From Verrucomicrobiales bacterium (GTDB taxonomy: Bacteria > Verrucomicrobiota > Verrucomicrobiia > Verrucomicrobiales > DEV007), in contig PAAG01000038.1 in assembly GCA_002698785.1 (NCBI GenBank), positions 62,001-126,000 on the forward strand: DNA of 64,000 nt, written 5' to 3'. A program made the translations under genes and the position numbers. The notes under the pieces are model-generated. The model saw only the letters and a program-made list of their open reading frames with translations, did no database searches and had not been told where the DNA came from. Positions 44,199 through 52,846 of this stretch are shown one piece after another. How positions within the stretch are numbered: the first letter of the stretch is position 1; every line of letters starts with the position of its first letter.

Positions 44199-45599
44199 TC
44201 ACCTCGACCGCAATTCCTTTTCGAGATCTGGAATTGTTTCTTTGTATTTCGGTGAGTCGATGATGTTCTTGCTTTCGAGCGGATCACTCTGGTGATCGTA
44301 AAGTTCCCGAGCGACAATCTCTCCCGATTTCAGCGAGCGCCACTCCGTGTATCGGAATCGGTCTGTACGAATGGATCGGCCTTTTGCACCTTTTCGATTG
44401 AACTCACTGTATGCAGACTTTCGAACCGAGGAGTCCGGGTTCGTAAGGACGGACGCAAAGCTTTTTCCCTCAAGGTGCGTTGGCAGATCGAGTCCGGCGG
44501 CTTCGCAGAGAGAAGGGTAGAGATCGACCAGTTCCGTGAGCGCGTTGGTATTTCCGTTTTTCACCGAAGGACCGGAAACGATCAAGGGGACTCTGGTAGC
44601 GACTTCGAAATTGGTGTGCTTTGACCAGAGGGAATGGTCACCGAGATGGTAGCCGTGATCTGAGGTGAAAATGATAAGGGTGTTCTCTCGTTGTCCGGTC
44701 TCCTCAAGCGCTCGGAGAATTCGGCCGGTGAGGGCGTCGATATAGCTAACACACGCATAATAGGCATGCCGTGTTTTTCGCGCTAGTTCGTCAGGCATGG
44801 GACCCGACTCGGGTATGCCAGAAAAGGAGCGGACATAGTTCCAGTCGTGAACTGCGAAGGCGCGCGGCACGTTCTCGGGTGGGCTTGGAATCGGAGAAAG
44901 TGGGATGTTCTCCCGAGTGTAGAGGTCCCAGTATTTTGTCGGGGCGTTGAAAGGAGTGTGCGGTTTGTGAAAACCGACCATGTAGAAAAATGGTTTTCCC
45001 TCCGGTGCAGAGCGAATGGCCTCCACTGCCTTGCTGGCAGTGATTCCATCTTCGTAGGCTTCGTCCGGGACGTCTGCTGCCTCAAAGAGAGGATTGCCTT
45101 TGTTCTCCGGATCGCTGCGATTGATAATGGGGTGCTTGTCCTTGTTTTCGGGAAGGGCGTAGTGCTTTGGTGGTGGAAAGAAGTGAGGCCTGCTCCAGGA
45201 TGGTGGGTCGTCCTGACCATTGTGGAGGATTTTCCCGAACCCTTGGGTGTGCCAGCCGTGTTGCTTGAACCACTCGGGAAGCGAAGGGATTTTGGGATGA
45301 CTTTTGCGAAAGGTGTTTTCGGCATTGGTTCTTCCCAGGTTTGCGGGCATGAGGCCGGAGAAGAAACTGTTTCGAGAAGGCCAACAGACTGCTTTCTGGC
45401 AGTAGGCTCGATCGAAGCGAAGACCACTTTTGGCGAGTGCGTCGATGGTAGGTGTGATCGCGACAGGTGACCCATAACAACCAAGCTCAGTCCGGAGATC
45501 ATCCGCGATAATGAAAAGGACGTTCGGTCGGGCTTGTGCGTTGCTTTGCAGAACAACTGCGAAGCAAAAGAGGGTAAAGAAAAGAGTCCGGGGGAACAT
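44199..45599 (-). CDS. Secreted sulfatase (Cys-type, iduronate-2-sulfatase/choline-sulfatase-like)
   Basis: 466 residues with signal peptide MFPRTLFFTLFCFAVVLQSN. Metal ligands Asp33-Asp34 (FIIADDLR) and the formylglycine motif CWPSR (Cys72-Arg76). SDHGYHLGDHSLWSKHT near 320 matches the iduronate-2-sulfatase-like group common in planctomycetes and Verrucomicrobiota. It would remove sulfate esters from glycans outside the inner membrane. Divergent from the ECF sigma operon with 165 bases between starts, so joint control is plausible. Confidence 0.92.
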   Translation of the reverse strand: MFPRTLFFTLFCFAVVLQSNAQARPNVLFIIADDLRTELGCYGSPVAITPTIDALAKSGLRFDRAYCQKAVCWPSRNSFFSGLMPANLGRTNAENTFRKSHPKIPSLPEWFKQHGWHTQGFGKILHNGQDDPPSWSRPHFFPPPKHYALPENKDKHPIINRSDPENKGNPLFEAADVPDEAYEDGITASKAVEAIRSAPEGKPFFYMVGFHKPHTPFNAPTKYWDLYTRENIPLSPIPSPPENVPRAFAVHDWNYVRSFSGIPESGPMPDELARKTRHAYYACVSYIDALTGRILRALEETGQRENTLIIFTSDHGYHLGDHSLWSKHTNFEVATRVPLIVSGPSVKNGNTNALTELVDLYPSLCEAAGLDLPTHLEGKSFASVLTNPDSSVRKSAYSEFNRKGAKGRSIRTDRFRYTEWRSLKSGEIVARELYDHQSDPLESKNIIDSPKYKETIPDLEKELRSR

Positions 45600-45674
45600 G
45601 TTACAAACAATACTCCTGAGATTGTCGGATTTGCCCGTGCAATGGAACGTATTTCTCTTTTTGCGGACTTCCGA

Positions 45675-45693
45675 TACCCTGACGAAAAGGGTA
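45675..45693. promoter_or_regulatory. Inverted repeat between sulfatase and sigma factor genes
   Basis: TACCCT (45675-45680) and AGGGTA (45688-45693) flank GACGAAA in the 165-base divergent region. GGAAC at 45644-45648 resembles an ECF -35 element, but no convincing -10 was found. A regulatory role is possible only. Confidence 0.25.
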
Positions 45694-45764
45694 GGTTTAC
45701 GAGATTTTGAGAAAAATTGGGCAATTTCGACCGAGGCACGGAGTTACCCAGTTGAGCACTTCTC

Positions 45765-46307
45765 ATGGAGAACCCTGAAACAGAAGAACGATACGAGCAG
45801 TTTGTGCGGTTGTTTACCCGTTGCGAGCCTTCGCTGCGTGCGTTCGTGCGTTCCTTATTGTTTTCATGGGATGATGTCGATGAGGTGATGCAGAACACTG
45901 GTCTGGTGCTCTGGCGAAAATTTTCGGACTTCGACCCAGATACCGATTTTATGAAGTGGGCCTGCGTGGTGGCTCGCTTTGAGGTGCTGGCATGGCGCCG
46001 CGATAAGGCTCGAGACAGGCATGTGTTTGACGAAGATGTCATCAACTTGCTGGCTGAAGAAGCCGCTGTGAACCTCGATCGTTTTTCCAATCAACGACAT
46101 GCTTTGGAGAAATGTCTCAAGAAGCTGCCCGACAATCTGCGGAAGATTGTACTGGCTGCCTACGAGCCGGGTGTGAAACTGAACGAAGTCGCGGAGGAGC
46201 TTGGGAAGAGCGCAACGGCATTTTACAAAATGCTGAATCGCACGAGAGCGAAATTGCAGGAATGCATCCATGTGGAAACCGCCGCGGATAGGGGAGGTGC
46301 AGGATGA
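45765..46307 (+). CDS. ECF-like sigma factor (Rhodopirellula/Verrucomicrobium type)
   Basis: 180 residues. Region 2 runs about 20-85 (RSLLFSWDDVDEVMQNTGLVLWRKFSDFD; VVARFEVLAWRRDKARD) and region 4 about 110-165 (LEKCLKKLPDNLRKIVLAAY; LNEVAEELGKSATAFYKMLNRTR). The sequence fits the lineage-specific TIGR02989-type family of planctomycetes and Verrucomicrobia. It is followed by a membrane FecR-LamG protein whose ATG overlaps its stop (ATGA), the usual sigma/anti-sigma arrangement. Confidence 0.9.
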   Translation: MENPETEERYEQFVRLFTRCEPSLRAFVRSLLFSWDDVDEVMQNTGLVLWRKFSDFDPDTDFMKWACVVARFEVLAWRRDKARDRHVFDEDVINLLAEEAAVNLDRFSNQRHALEKCLKKLPDNLRKIVLAAYEPGVKLNEVAEELGKSATAFYKMLNRTRAKLQECIHVETAADRGGAG

Positions 46308-47845
46308 GCGATCGCTTTGAAGAGTTGGCTCAAGCCTGGTTGAACGGGGCAATGTCCGATGCGGAATCTGACGAGTTGCAGGACATGTTGCGCAGTTCGG
46401 ATGAATGCCGGGAGCGTTTGCTCGACTTTGCCTCCCTGGATGCAGGACTTCGCGATTTTGCTTCGCAGGCAACGGGAGATGTGTGGAGCGATCACCCGGA
46501 CGATAAGCCAAACGTCATTTCCTTCTCGACCTTCGGCTGGCTTGCAGCAGCAGCGGTTGTTGCAATCTCCACATTCGTTTTCTTCTTTCTCGCTCTGAAT
46601 AAAGAGGACGAAATGATGGGGAAAGGGTACGCAGTCCTGACTCGTTCGGTCGATGTTGAGTGGGAGGGGAAGAGTTTCGAAGCGGGTGACATCATCCCGG
46701 AGGGACGTATTCAACTGAATTCAGGAGTTGCTCAGATTGAGTTTTTCGGTGGTGCGACGCTCGTGATTGAAGGTCCGGGGGATTTGGATATCCGATCAGC
46801 TTCGGAGGCATTTTGCCGTTCTGGAAAACTGCGTGCGAGTGTGCCGCCGGCCGCTCGCGGATTTGTGATCGATACGCCTGATGGAAAGGTTGTCGACCTG
46901 GGAACGGAATTTGGGCTGGAGATAGGAGACAAGGGGGCGCCCGAAGTCCACGTCTTTGACGGAAAAGTAGAGCTTCATCGAGAAGGGAGTGTCAGGGAGA
47001 TTGTCGATGGTGAAGCTGTATCTGGTGACAGCGAGTTGACTGCCGACCGTTCTCGATTTGTTAGTGCGTTGGATCTGGATAGCCAGGTCGCTGAGTCGAA
47101 CAGTGCCCTTTTTGAGAGGTGGCGGGAATTCAGTCGGACCGTAAGGCGAGATCCGAGAGTGCTGGCGTATTTTCCAATGGACCAGCCAGGTTCCTGGAAT
47201 CGCCGACTGTTCAACGAAGCCACGACCGGTTCTGAGATCGATGGTGCCATTGTGGGAGCCAATCGGGTGCCTGGCCGTTGGGAGGACCTGGGGAAAAGCG
47301 CGGTTGAATTTACTCCTATGGGGAGTCGCGTGCGACTGGCTATCCCAGGGGAGTTCGAATCACTAACCTTCATGTGCTGGGTTCGTGTCGATTCTCTTGA
47401 TCGTGTGTACAATGCACTTTTCCTGACAGATAGCTATCAACCGGGAGAGAGCCACTGGCAGATCCAGGAAGATGGGCGGGTATTGTTCTCGTTTTTACAC
47501 AGCCCTAAGAACAACTGTATGTCGAGGTCCCCGGTGGTCTGGGATATTTCAAAGAGTGGTCAGTGGATGCATCTTGCTGCGGTTCTCGATCTCGAGAAGC
47601 AGGTAATCCGGCACTATGCTGATGGAGAGTTGACTCTCGAAGACCCGATCGGAAACCGATATCGAATTTCAAAAACCAGATTAGGGCATGGTGAAATTGG
47701 GAACTGGGGACTACCCAATTCCCCCGAGAAGGACTGGTTCGCGATTCGAAACTTGAATGGCCGTATTGATGAGTTTGCTATTTATGCCGATGCGTTGACG
47801 TCGGATGAAATTGCCGAAATCTATCGTGTCGGAAACCCCCACTGA
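46304..47845 (+). CDS. Transmembrane FecR-domain protein with C-terminal LamG, probable anti-sigma factor
   Basis: 513 residues. A cytoplasmic N-terminal domain (1-72) with LAQAWLNGAMSDAESDEL and SSDECRERLLDFASLD resembles anti-sigma regions. One helix (about 74-97) leads to a FecR-like domain (about 105-230), with VIDTPDGKVVDLGTEFGLEI. A LamG/concanavalin-like lectin domain (about 275-513) follows, with FTPMGSRVRLAIPGEFESLTF and RIDEFAIYADALTSDEI. It probably holds the coupled sigma factor and senses a carbohydrate or protein outside through LamG. No TonB receptor is nearby. It starts inside the sigma gene stop. Confidence 0.85.
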   Translation: MSDRFEELAQAWLNGAMSDAESDELQDMLRSSDECRERLLDFASLDAGLRDFASQATGDVWSDHPDDKPNVISFSTFGWLAAAAVVAISTFVFFFLALNKEDEMMGKGYAVLTRSVDVEWEGKSFEAGDIIPEGRIQLNSGVAQIEFFGGATLVIEGPGDLDIRSASEAFCRSGKLRASVPPAARGFVIDTPDGKVVDLGTEFGLEIGDKGAPEVHVFDGKVELHREGSVREIVDGEAVSGDSELTADRSRFVSALDLDSQVAESNSALFERWREFSRTVRRDPRVLAYFPMDQPGSWNRRLFNEATTGSEIDGAIVGANRVPGRWEDLGKSAVEFTPMGSRVRLAIPGEFESLTFMCWVRVDSLDRVYNALFLTDSYQPGESHWQIQEDGRVLFSFLHSPKNNCMSRSPVVWDISKSGQWMHLAAVLDLEKQVIRHYADGELTLEDPIGNRYRISKTRLGHGEIGNWGLPNSPEKDWFAIRNLNGRIDEFAIYADALTSDEIAEIYRVGNPH

Positions 47846-47848
47846 CCT

Positions 47849-50596
47849 ATGTGTAAGCGAATTTTCTTTATCCTAACATTATTCTGCATTCTTCCTGCGT
47901 TTGGCAAAGAGCCAACCAAAGGAGAGAAGCTGTTTGCGCTGAAGGTGAAGCCTCTTTTCGCGGAGAAATGCAATGCCTGCCATGGAGACGATCCCGAGAA
48001 GATCAAAGGAGACCTCGACATGCTTTCCCGTAAAGCGATTCTCCAAGGAGGCGATTACTTTGCCGACGAAGTGCTGATTCCTGGAAAAGGAGAGGAGAGT
48101 TTTCTCTACCTCGTGACGAAGAGGACAGAGGAGGATTATGAGATGCCGCCGAAGGAAGCGGACCAATTAACTGAAGAGCAGCAATGGTGGATTCGCGACT
48201 GGATCAATGAGGGGGCACCCTGGCCAACTGATGAACGTGTCGCGCTGATCCAGGAAAAGTATGCAGAAGGCGTGAAGATGACTACTTCCGGAGGACTCAG
48301 TGACGAGTGGACGGATCGGCGTTACAAGAAAGAGGACTTGTGGGCCTACCAACCCGTGGTACGACCTGAGGTGCCGGGGAAGGGGCATCCGGTCGATGCA
48401 TTCCTAAATGCGAAACTGACCGAGCTGGAGATCGAGGCCGCGCCCGAGGCAGAGCCCCGATTGTTGATACGTCGGGCGACTTTCGACTTGTTGGGACTGC
48501 CACCGAAACCGGAAGAGGTGACCGATTTTCTTGCTGCCTGGGAAACGGACAAGGAAGCTGCGTGGGCTGATTTGGTAGAGCGCTTGCTTTCCAGTCCTCA
48601 CTATGGAGAGCAATGGGGAAGACATTGGCTGGATGTAGTGCGGTATGCGGACAGTTCGGGCTTTGCCAATGACTATGAGAGACCGAATACTTGGAGGTAT
48701 CGGGACTACGTGATTCGTGCGTTTAATGAGGATAAGCCATACGATCAATTTGTCCGTGAACAGATCGCCGGGGATGAGATCGGAAAGCGAGAAGATGTAG
48801 AAATGTTAGTTGCGACTGGGTTTCTTCGAATGGGGCCCTGGGAGCACACGGGGATGAGCGTAGCGAAGGTGACGCGTCAGCAATTTCTCGACGATGTGAC
48901 TGACTCTGTGGGGCAGGTTTTCCTGGCACATGCTCTGCAATGCGCCCGCTGTCATGACCACAAGTTCGATCCGGTTCCGACGCGCGACTATTATTCGATG
49001 CAGGCGATTTTTGCGACAACCCAGTTTTCTGAGGTGAAAACGAACTGGCTGCCCGAGGAGAATCTTGAAGGGATGGAAGAGGATAAGCGCTATCACGAAA
49101 TGCGAAAGAAGGCGAACGAGGACCTGCTGGCTTCGCTTACTGAAAAGCAGTTGGAGTACGAAGCGAAATGGTTTGAAGAAAAAGGTCTTCCTTGGAAGTC
49201 AAAGCAGGAAGCGAAAAAGGCAGGGGCGAAGCCGAAAGATCTTCCAGGAGGAAAGCTGTTTGAAAAGCCGGAGGAATTCGGGATGGAGCGTATCGGGCGG
49301 AAGTGGCAGAACCGCTTTGGTTGGGAAATGGATCGATACGAACCGGTTGCTTACACGGTCTACAACGGGAAGACCCGCCCGATGAAGAATAACTACAACC
49401 GCATTGCTATGCCGAAGAATCCGATGGGTGAAGGGGAGTTGGAAGAGACGGCGATTCTCGGAGGAGGTGATCCTTTCTCTCCAACAATTCCGGTAGAACC
49501 TGCCGTTTTGTCAGCTGTCCCGGGTGGACTGGAATTTGATGTCCCGGACACGGTCGAAGGTCGTAGAACTGCTCTTGCGAACTGGATTGCTGATCCTGAG
49601 AACAGCCTTACTTCGCGGGTGATGGTGAACCGCATCTGGCAATATCACTTTGGCCAGGCGATTGCTGGAAACCCAAACAGTTTCGGTGCGACGGGGAAGA
49701 AGCCGACACACCCGGAATTGCTGGATTGGCTGGCTTCGGAGTTTGTGGAAAAAGGCTGGTCGATCAAGGAGATGCACCGACTGATTATGAGTTCGGATGC
49801 CTATCGCCGATCAACCTCTCATCCCGAGCCGGATGTCGTGAAGGAGAAAGATCCCGAGGGAACGAGCTACGCTGCGTTTCTTCCTCGGCGGCTCGCTGCA
49901 GAAGAAATTCGTGATGCTTCGCTAGCCGTTTCGGGTGAGTTGAATACTGAGGCGGGGGGAATCCCTATTCGTCCTGACATGAACATGGAAGCTGCACTGC
50001 AACCAAGGATGATCATGGGGACATTTGCCCCAAGCTATGTTCCTAATCCGAAACCAGAACAGCGGAATCGCCGAACGATCTATGCTCACAAAACCCGTGG
50101 ACATCGGGATCCTTTTCTTGAGGTCTTCAATCAGCCGGGGCCGGACCTTTCCTGCGAAATGCGAGATACCTCGAATGTGACGCCACAGGTATTCACGCTG
50201 TTTAATAGCGAGGAGTCAATGGACCGAGCGCTCGCGTTTGCCGACCGGGTGTTGGAGGAGGTCGATGATGAAAATGCTGCGGTAACGCGAGCTTTCCAGC
50301 TTGCCTATGGTCGCGCTCCGAATGGAGAAGAACTGGACGCTTCGCTCGATCACTGGCGGCAAATGATCGCAGAGCAGGAAGGACTCGATTTTGAACCGCG
50401 TGAGTTTCCGACGGAGGTTGTCCGCGAAGCGAACGAGGAGAACACCGGTGAGTTCTTCTCATTTACCGAGAAGCTTTTTGTCTTCGAAGACTACGAGCCG
50501 GATTTGCAGCCGAGTGAAGTCGATGCTCGAACGCGTGCATTTGCGGATCTGTGTCTGGTTCTCCTGAATTCAAACGAATTTGTCTACGTTTACTGA
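47849..50596 (+). CDS. Secreted PSCyt1-DUF1549-DUF1553 (PSD1-type) protein
   Basis: 915 residues with a signal peptide (MCKRIFFILTLFCILPAFG). Planctomycete cytochrome C domain with CNACH (41-45) and MPPKEADQLTEEQ. DUF1549 (about 175-385) includes a second haem-like motif CARCH (365-369) followed by DHKFDPVPTRDYY. DUF1553 (about 590-860) has VMVNRIWQYHFG and HPELLDWLASEF. The function of this very common planctomycete/verrucomicrobial family is unknown; two CxxCH motifs point to a redox role. It is always paired with DUF1501, as here. Confidence 0.93.
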   Translation: MCKRIFFILTLFCILPAFGKEPTKGEKLFALKVKPLFAEKCNACHGDDPEKIKGDLDMLSRKAILQGGDYFADEVLIPGKGEESFLYLVTKRTEEDYEMPPKEADQLTEEQQWWIRDWINEGAPWPTDERVALIQEKYAEGVKMTTSGGLSDEWTDRRYKKEDLWAYQPVVRPEVPGKGHPVDAFLNAKLTELEIEAAPEAEPRLLIRRATFDLLGLPPKPEEVTDFLAAWETDKEAAWADLVERLLSSPHYGEQWGRHWLDVVRYADSSGFANDYERPNTWRYRDYVIRAFNEDKPYDQFVREQIAGDEIGKREDVEMLVATGFLRMGPWEHTGMSVAKVTRQQFLDDVTDSVGQVFLAHALQCARCHDHKFDPVPTRDYYSMQAIFATTQFSEVKTNWLPEENLEGMEEDKRYHEMRKKANEDLLASLTEKQLEYEAKWFEEKGLPWKSKQEAKKAGAKPKDLPGGKLFEKPEEFGMERIGRKWQNRFGWEMDRYEPVAYTVYNGKTRPMKNNYNRIAMPKNPMGEGELEETAILGGGDPFSPTIPVEPAVLSAVPGGLEFDVPDTVEGRRTALANWIADPENSLTSRVMVNRIWQYHFGQAIAGNPNSFGATGKKPTHPELLDWLASEFVEKGWSIKEMHRLIMSSDAYRRSTSHPEPDVVKEKDPEGTSYAAFLPRRLAAEEIRDASLAVSGELNTEAGGIPIRPDMNMEAALQPRMIMGTFAPSYVPNPKPEQRNRRTIYAHKTRGHRDPFLEVFNQPGPDLSCEMRDTSNVTPQVFTLFNSEESMDRALAFADRVLEEVDDENAAVTRAFQLAYGRAPNGEELDASLDHWRQMIAEQEGLDFEPREFPTEVVREANEENTGEFFSFTEKLFVFEDYEPDLQPSEVDARTRAFADLCLVLLNSNEFVYVY

Positions 50597-50619
50597 TTTT
50601 CACCCGACCCCCTAAGAGT

Positions 50620-52011
50620 ATGAATTCTCGACGCGATTTTCTTTACGGACTCACTTCCAGCCTGGGAAGCGTGGCCTTTTCTTCGATGCTTTCACGTGAC
50701 CTGATGGCTCATCCCGGACCGGGCGCGCAGGCCCTCCATTTTCCCAAAACGAAAGCGAAGCATTGTATCTTTCTTTACATGGAGGGTGGGCCTTCACATA
50801 TCGATACTTTCGATCCGAAACCGAAGCTCACGGATCTCCATTTGAAAGAGTTCACGAGAGAAGGCGAGAAGCAGTCAGCCATGTCGAGTGGAAAGCGCTA
50901 CTACGTGCAAAGCCCGTTCGATTTCATCAAGGCTGGAGAGAGTGGGGCGGACATGTGCACGCTTTGGGAAAACCTGAAGGATGTGGCTGACGACCTCTGT
51001 TTTTATCGCGGCATGCAGGTGGATTCGGTGAATCACCCGACGGCAAATTATCAGGCGAATACGGGGAATCAGTTTGGTGGTGATCCGGGAATCGGCGCAT
51101 GGGTCAATTATGGGCTTGGGACCGAGAATGAGGATCTGCCAGGATTTATCGTGTTGCCTGAGCTGGCGCATCCTCAGGGCGGTGCCGCAAACTGGGCGAA
51201 TGGCTATCTGCCGACGAGTTATCAAGGGACTCCACTGCGTCCAACAGGATCTCCCATTCTGGATATTCAGCCGCCGAAGGGCATTACTCGCGAGCACCAG
51301 CGGAAGAATCTCGATCTGCTGGCGAAGTTGAATCAAAGCCATGCCGAGGAGCATCCCTATCATGATGACCTTGTGGCGCGGATGAAGAATTATGAGTTGG
51401 CGTTTCGCATGCAGACTCAGGTGCCGAATACAGTGAATATCGATGCCGAGTCTGAGAAAACGAAAGAGATGTATGGGATCGGTTCTGAGCCTACTGACGA
51501 TGTAGGGCGTCGATGCCTGCTGGCCCGGAAGCTGGTCGAAAAGGGCGTGCGGTTTGTGCAGCTCTATGTGAGCACCTGGGACTCGCACGACTACATTGCA
51601 AAGGCCCATGGATCGCTGATTCCTCGAGTGGACAAACCGATTGCCGCTTTGATCAAAGACCTGAAGGATCGTGGACTATTGGAAGAGACTCTGATCGTGT
51701 GGATGGGCGAGTTTGGTCGGACTCCTGATAACGGTGTGCGAGGGGGAGGAAAAGCGTATGGTCGAGACCACAACCCGGATGCCATGACAGTCTGGATGGC
51801 CGGCGGAGGCGTGAATGCCGGACACACGATCGGAGCGACCGATGAGATAGGCGCAAAAGCGGTGGACCAAGTCCATCACGTTCGTGATTTTCACGTGACG
51901 CTTCTGCGTTTGTTAGGTCTCGATGATAACAAGCTGACGTACTATCACGCGGGGCGATTCAAACAACTGTCCCAGTTTGGTGGAACGGTAATCGACGATC
52001 TGATCGCGTAA
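50620..52011 (+). CDS. DUF1501 protein, Tat-exported, sulfatase/phosphatase-fold
   Basis: 463 residues from ATG 50620; the frame is open upstream into the PSD1 gene but lacks a signal. The N-terminus MNSRRDFLYGLTSS is a twin-arginine signal. DUF1501 proteins belong to the alkaline phosphatase/sulfatase-like superfamily; FLYMEGGPSHIDTFDPKP and WMGEFGRTPDNG hold the conserved acidic and His residues. No CxPxR motif is present, so it is not a formylglycine sulfatase. It follows the PSD1 gene by 23 bases and is presumably its partner. Confidence 0.92.
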   Translation: MNSRRDFLYGLTSSLGSVAFSSMLSRDLMAHPGPGAQALHFPKTKAKHCIFLYMEGGPSHIDTFDPKPKLTDLHLKEFTREGEKQSAMSSGKRYYVQSPFDFIKAGESGADMCTLWENLKDVADDLCFYRGMQVDSVNHPTANYQANTGNQFGGDPGIGAWVNYGLGTENEDLPGFIVLPELAHPQGGAANWANGYLPTSYQGTPLRPTGSPILDIQPPKGITREHQRKNLDLLAKLNQSHAEEHPYHDDLVARMKNYELAFRMQTQVPNTVNIDAESEKTKEMYGIGSEPTDDVGRRCLLARKLVEKGVRFVQLYVSTWDSHDYIAKAHGSLIPRVDKPIAALIKDLKDRGLLEETLIVWMGEFGRTPDNGVRGGGKAYGRDHNPDAMTVWMAGGGVNAGHTIGATDEIGAKAVDQVHHVRDFHVTLLRLLGLDDNKLTYYHAGRFKQLSQFGGTVIDDLIA

Positions 52012-52020
52012 CCGGTCCGG

Positions 52021-52764
52021 CTACTGGATGTCGAGAGGAGTAGTCTCGTTCGATACGCCGGTGTCAGCGATGGTCTGCGAAGAAGTATCGCGTTTCCAAA
52101 CTGCCTGAAAACGCTGGCTTCCATCTGGACGCTGGTAGGAATTGCTCTGAACCAAAGTGAATCCGTTCGAGGAATACGACTGAATATTTTCGACAAACTC
52201 ATCCTTCGATTGATCGACTCGATACTGCCATTCCCAGGAATCGGGCGAAGGCATTTTCTCGTAGCTGATTCGGAATTCGTGATTCTCCGATTCCCAGCGA
52301 CCTTCTACTGCGGTGATCCAATGGCCGCGTTGCCAGAAAGACTGCTCGTGGCCTTCATTTTGTGAGCGGATAAAAGAATCGAGGTCGGAAGGGGACATCC
52401 ATTCTGTAAAGGCGGGAGCTTTTGGTTGAGATAGAGCGACCAAGGAGCTCTCTCCTTTGGAGTGAATGGATGATACCGGAACTGACTCGACTGGAAGCGC
52501 TTGTATTTGTGAGTCGGATTTCTCTTCGGTTTCATCGGTCCCAAGGTCTTTCTCGGGAGCGTCTTCTGAAGCGGGGACAGTATTTTCCTCTACATTGCTG
52601 ACGATGGGCTCTTCACCTTCGGGAGCCGTCGGCTTGCTCTTGAAAAAGAACAGTGCCAGACCGAGAAGGAGAATACCGATCAATAAGGGCATGGCCACCG
52701 TACGTACTTCGTTCTGTCGACGATACGTCTGCTTGATGCCAGAAATGGGGTACTTTTCGTACAT
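52021..52764 (-). CDS. Single-pass membrane protein of unknown function
   Basis: 247 residues. A short basic cytoplasmic N-terminus (1-24) and one helix (about 25-41, PLLIGILLLGLALFFF) are followed by an acidic, Pro/Glu/Ser-rich linker (about 45-115) and a compact C-terminal domain (about 120-235) with ITAVEGRWESENHEFRISYE. I do not recognise the family. It lies 82 bases downstream of the AddA-like gene on the same strand and converges on the DUF1501 gene. Confidence 0.68.
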   Translation of the reverse strand: MYEKYPISGIKQTYRRQNEVRTVAMPLLIGILLLGLALFFFKSKPTAPEGEEPIVSNVEENTVPASEDAPEKDLGTDETEEKSDSQIQALPVESVPVSSIHSKGESSLVALSQPKAPAFTEWMSPSDLDSFIRSQNEGHEQSFWQRGHWITAVEGRWESENHEFRISYEKMPSPDSWEWQYRVDQSKDEFVENIQSYSSNGFTLVQSNSYQRPDGSQRFQAVWKRDTSSQTIADTGVSNETTPLDIQ

Positions 52765-52846
52765 CCGGGAGGGGGCGAAGGTTTCGCGTGGGTGTTATAA
52801 CGGTTAGACGTATGAAGGGCAATATAGATTCGCAAGAATTGGAATT

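Noticed and set aside
44783-46090. 435-codon minus-strand ORF
   Set aside because: Runs across the sulfatase in another frame and antisense to the sigma factor; low-complexity Ser/Arg-rich composition typical of shadow frames.
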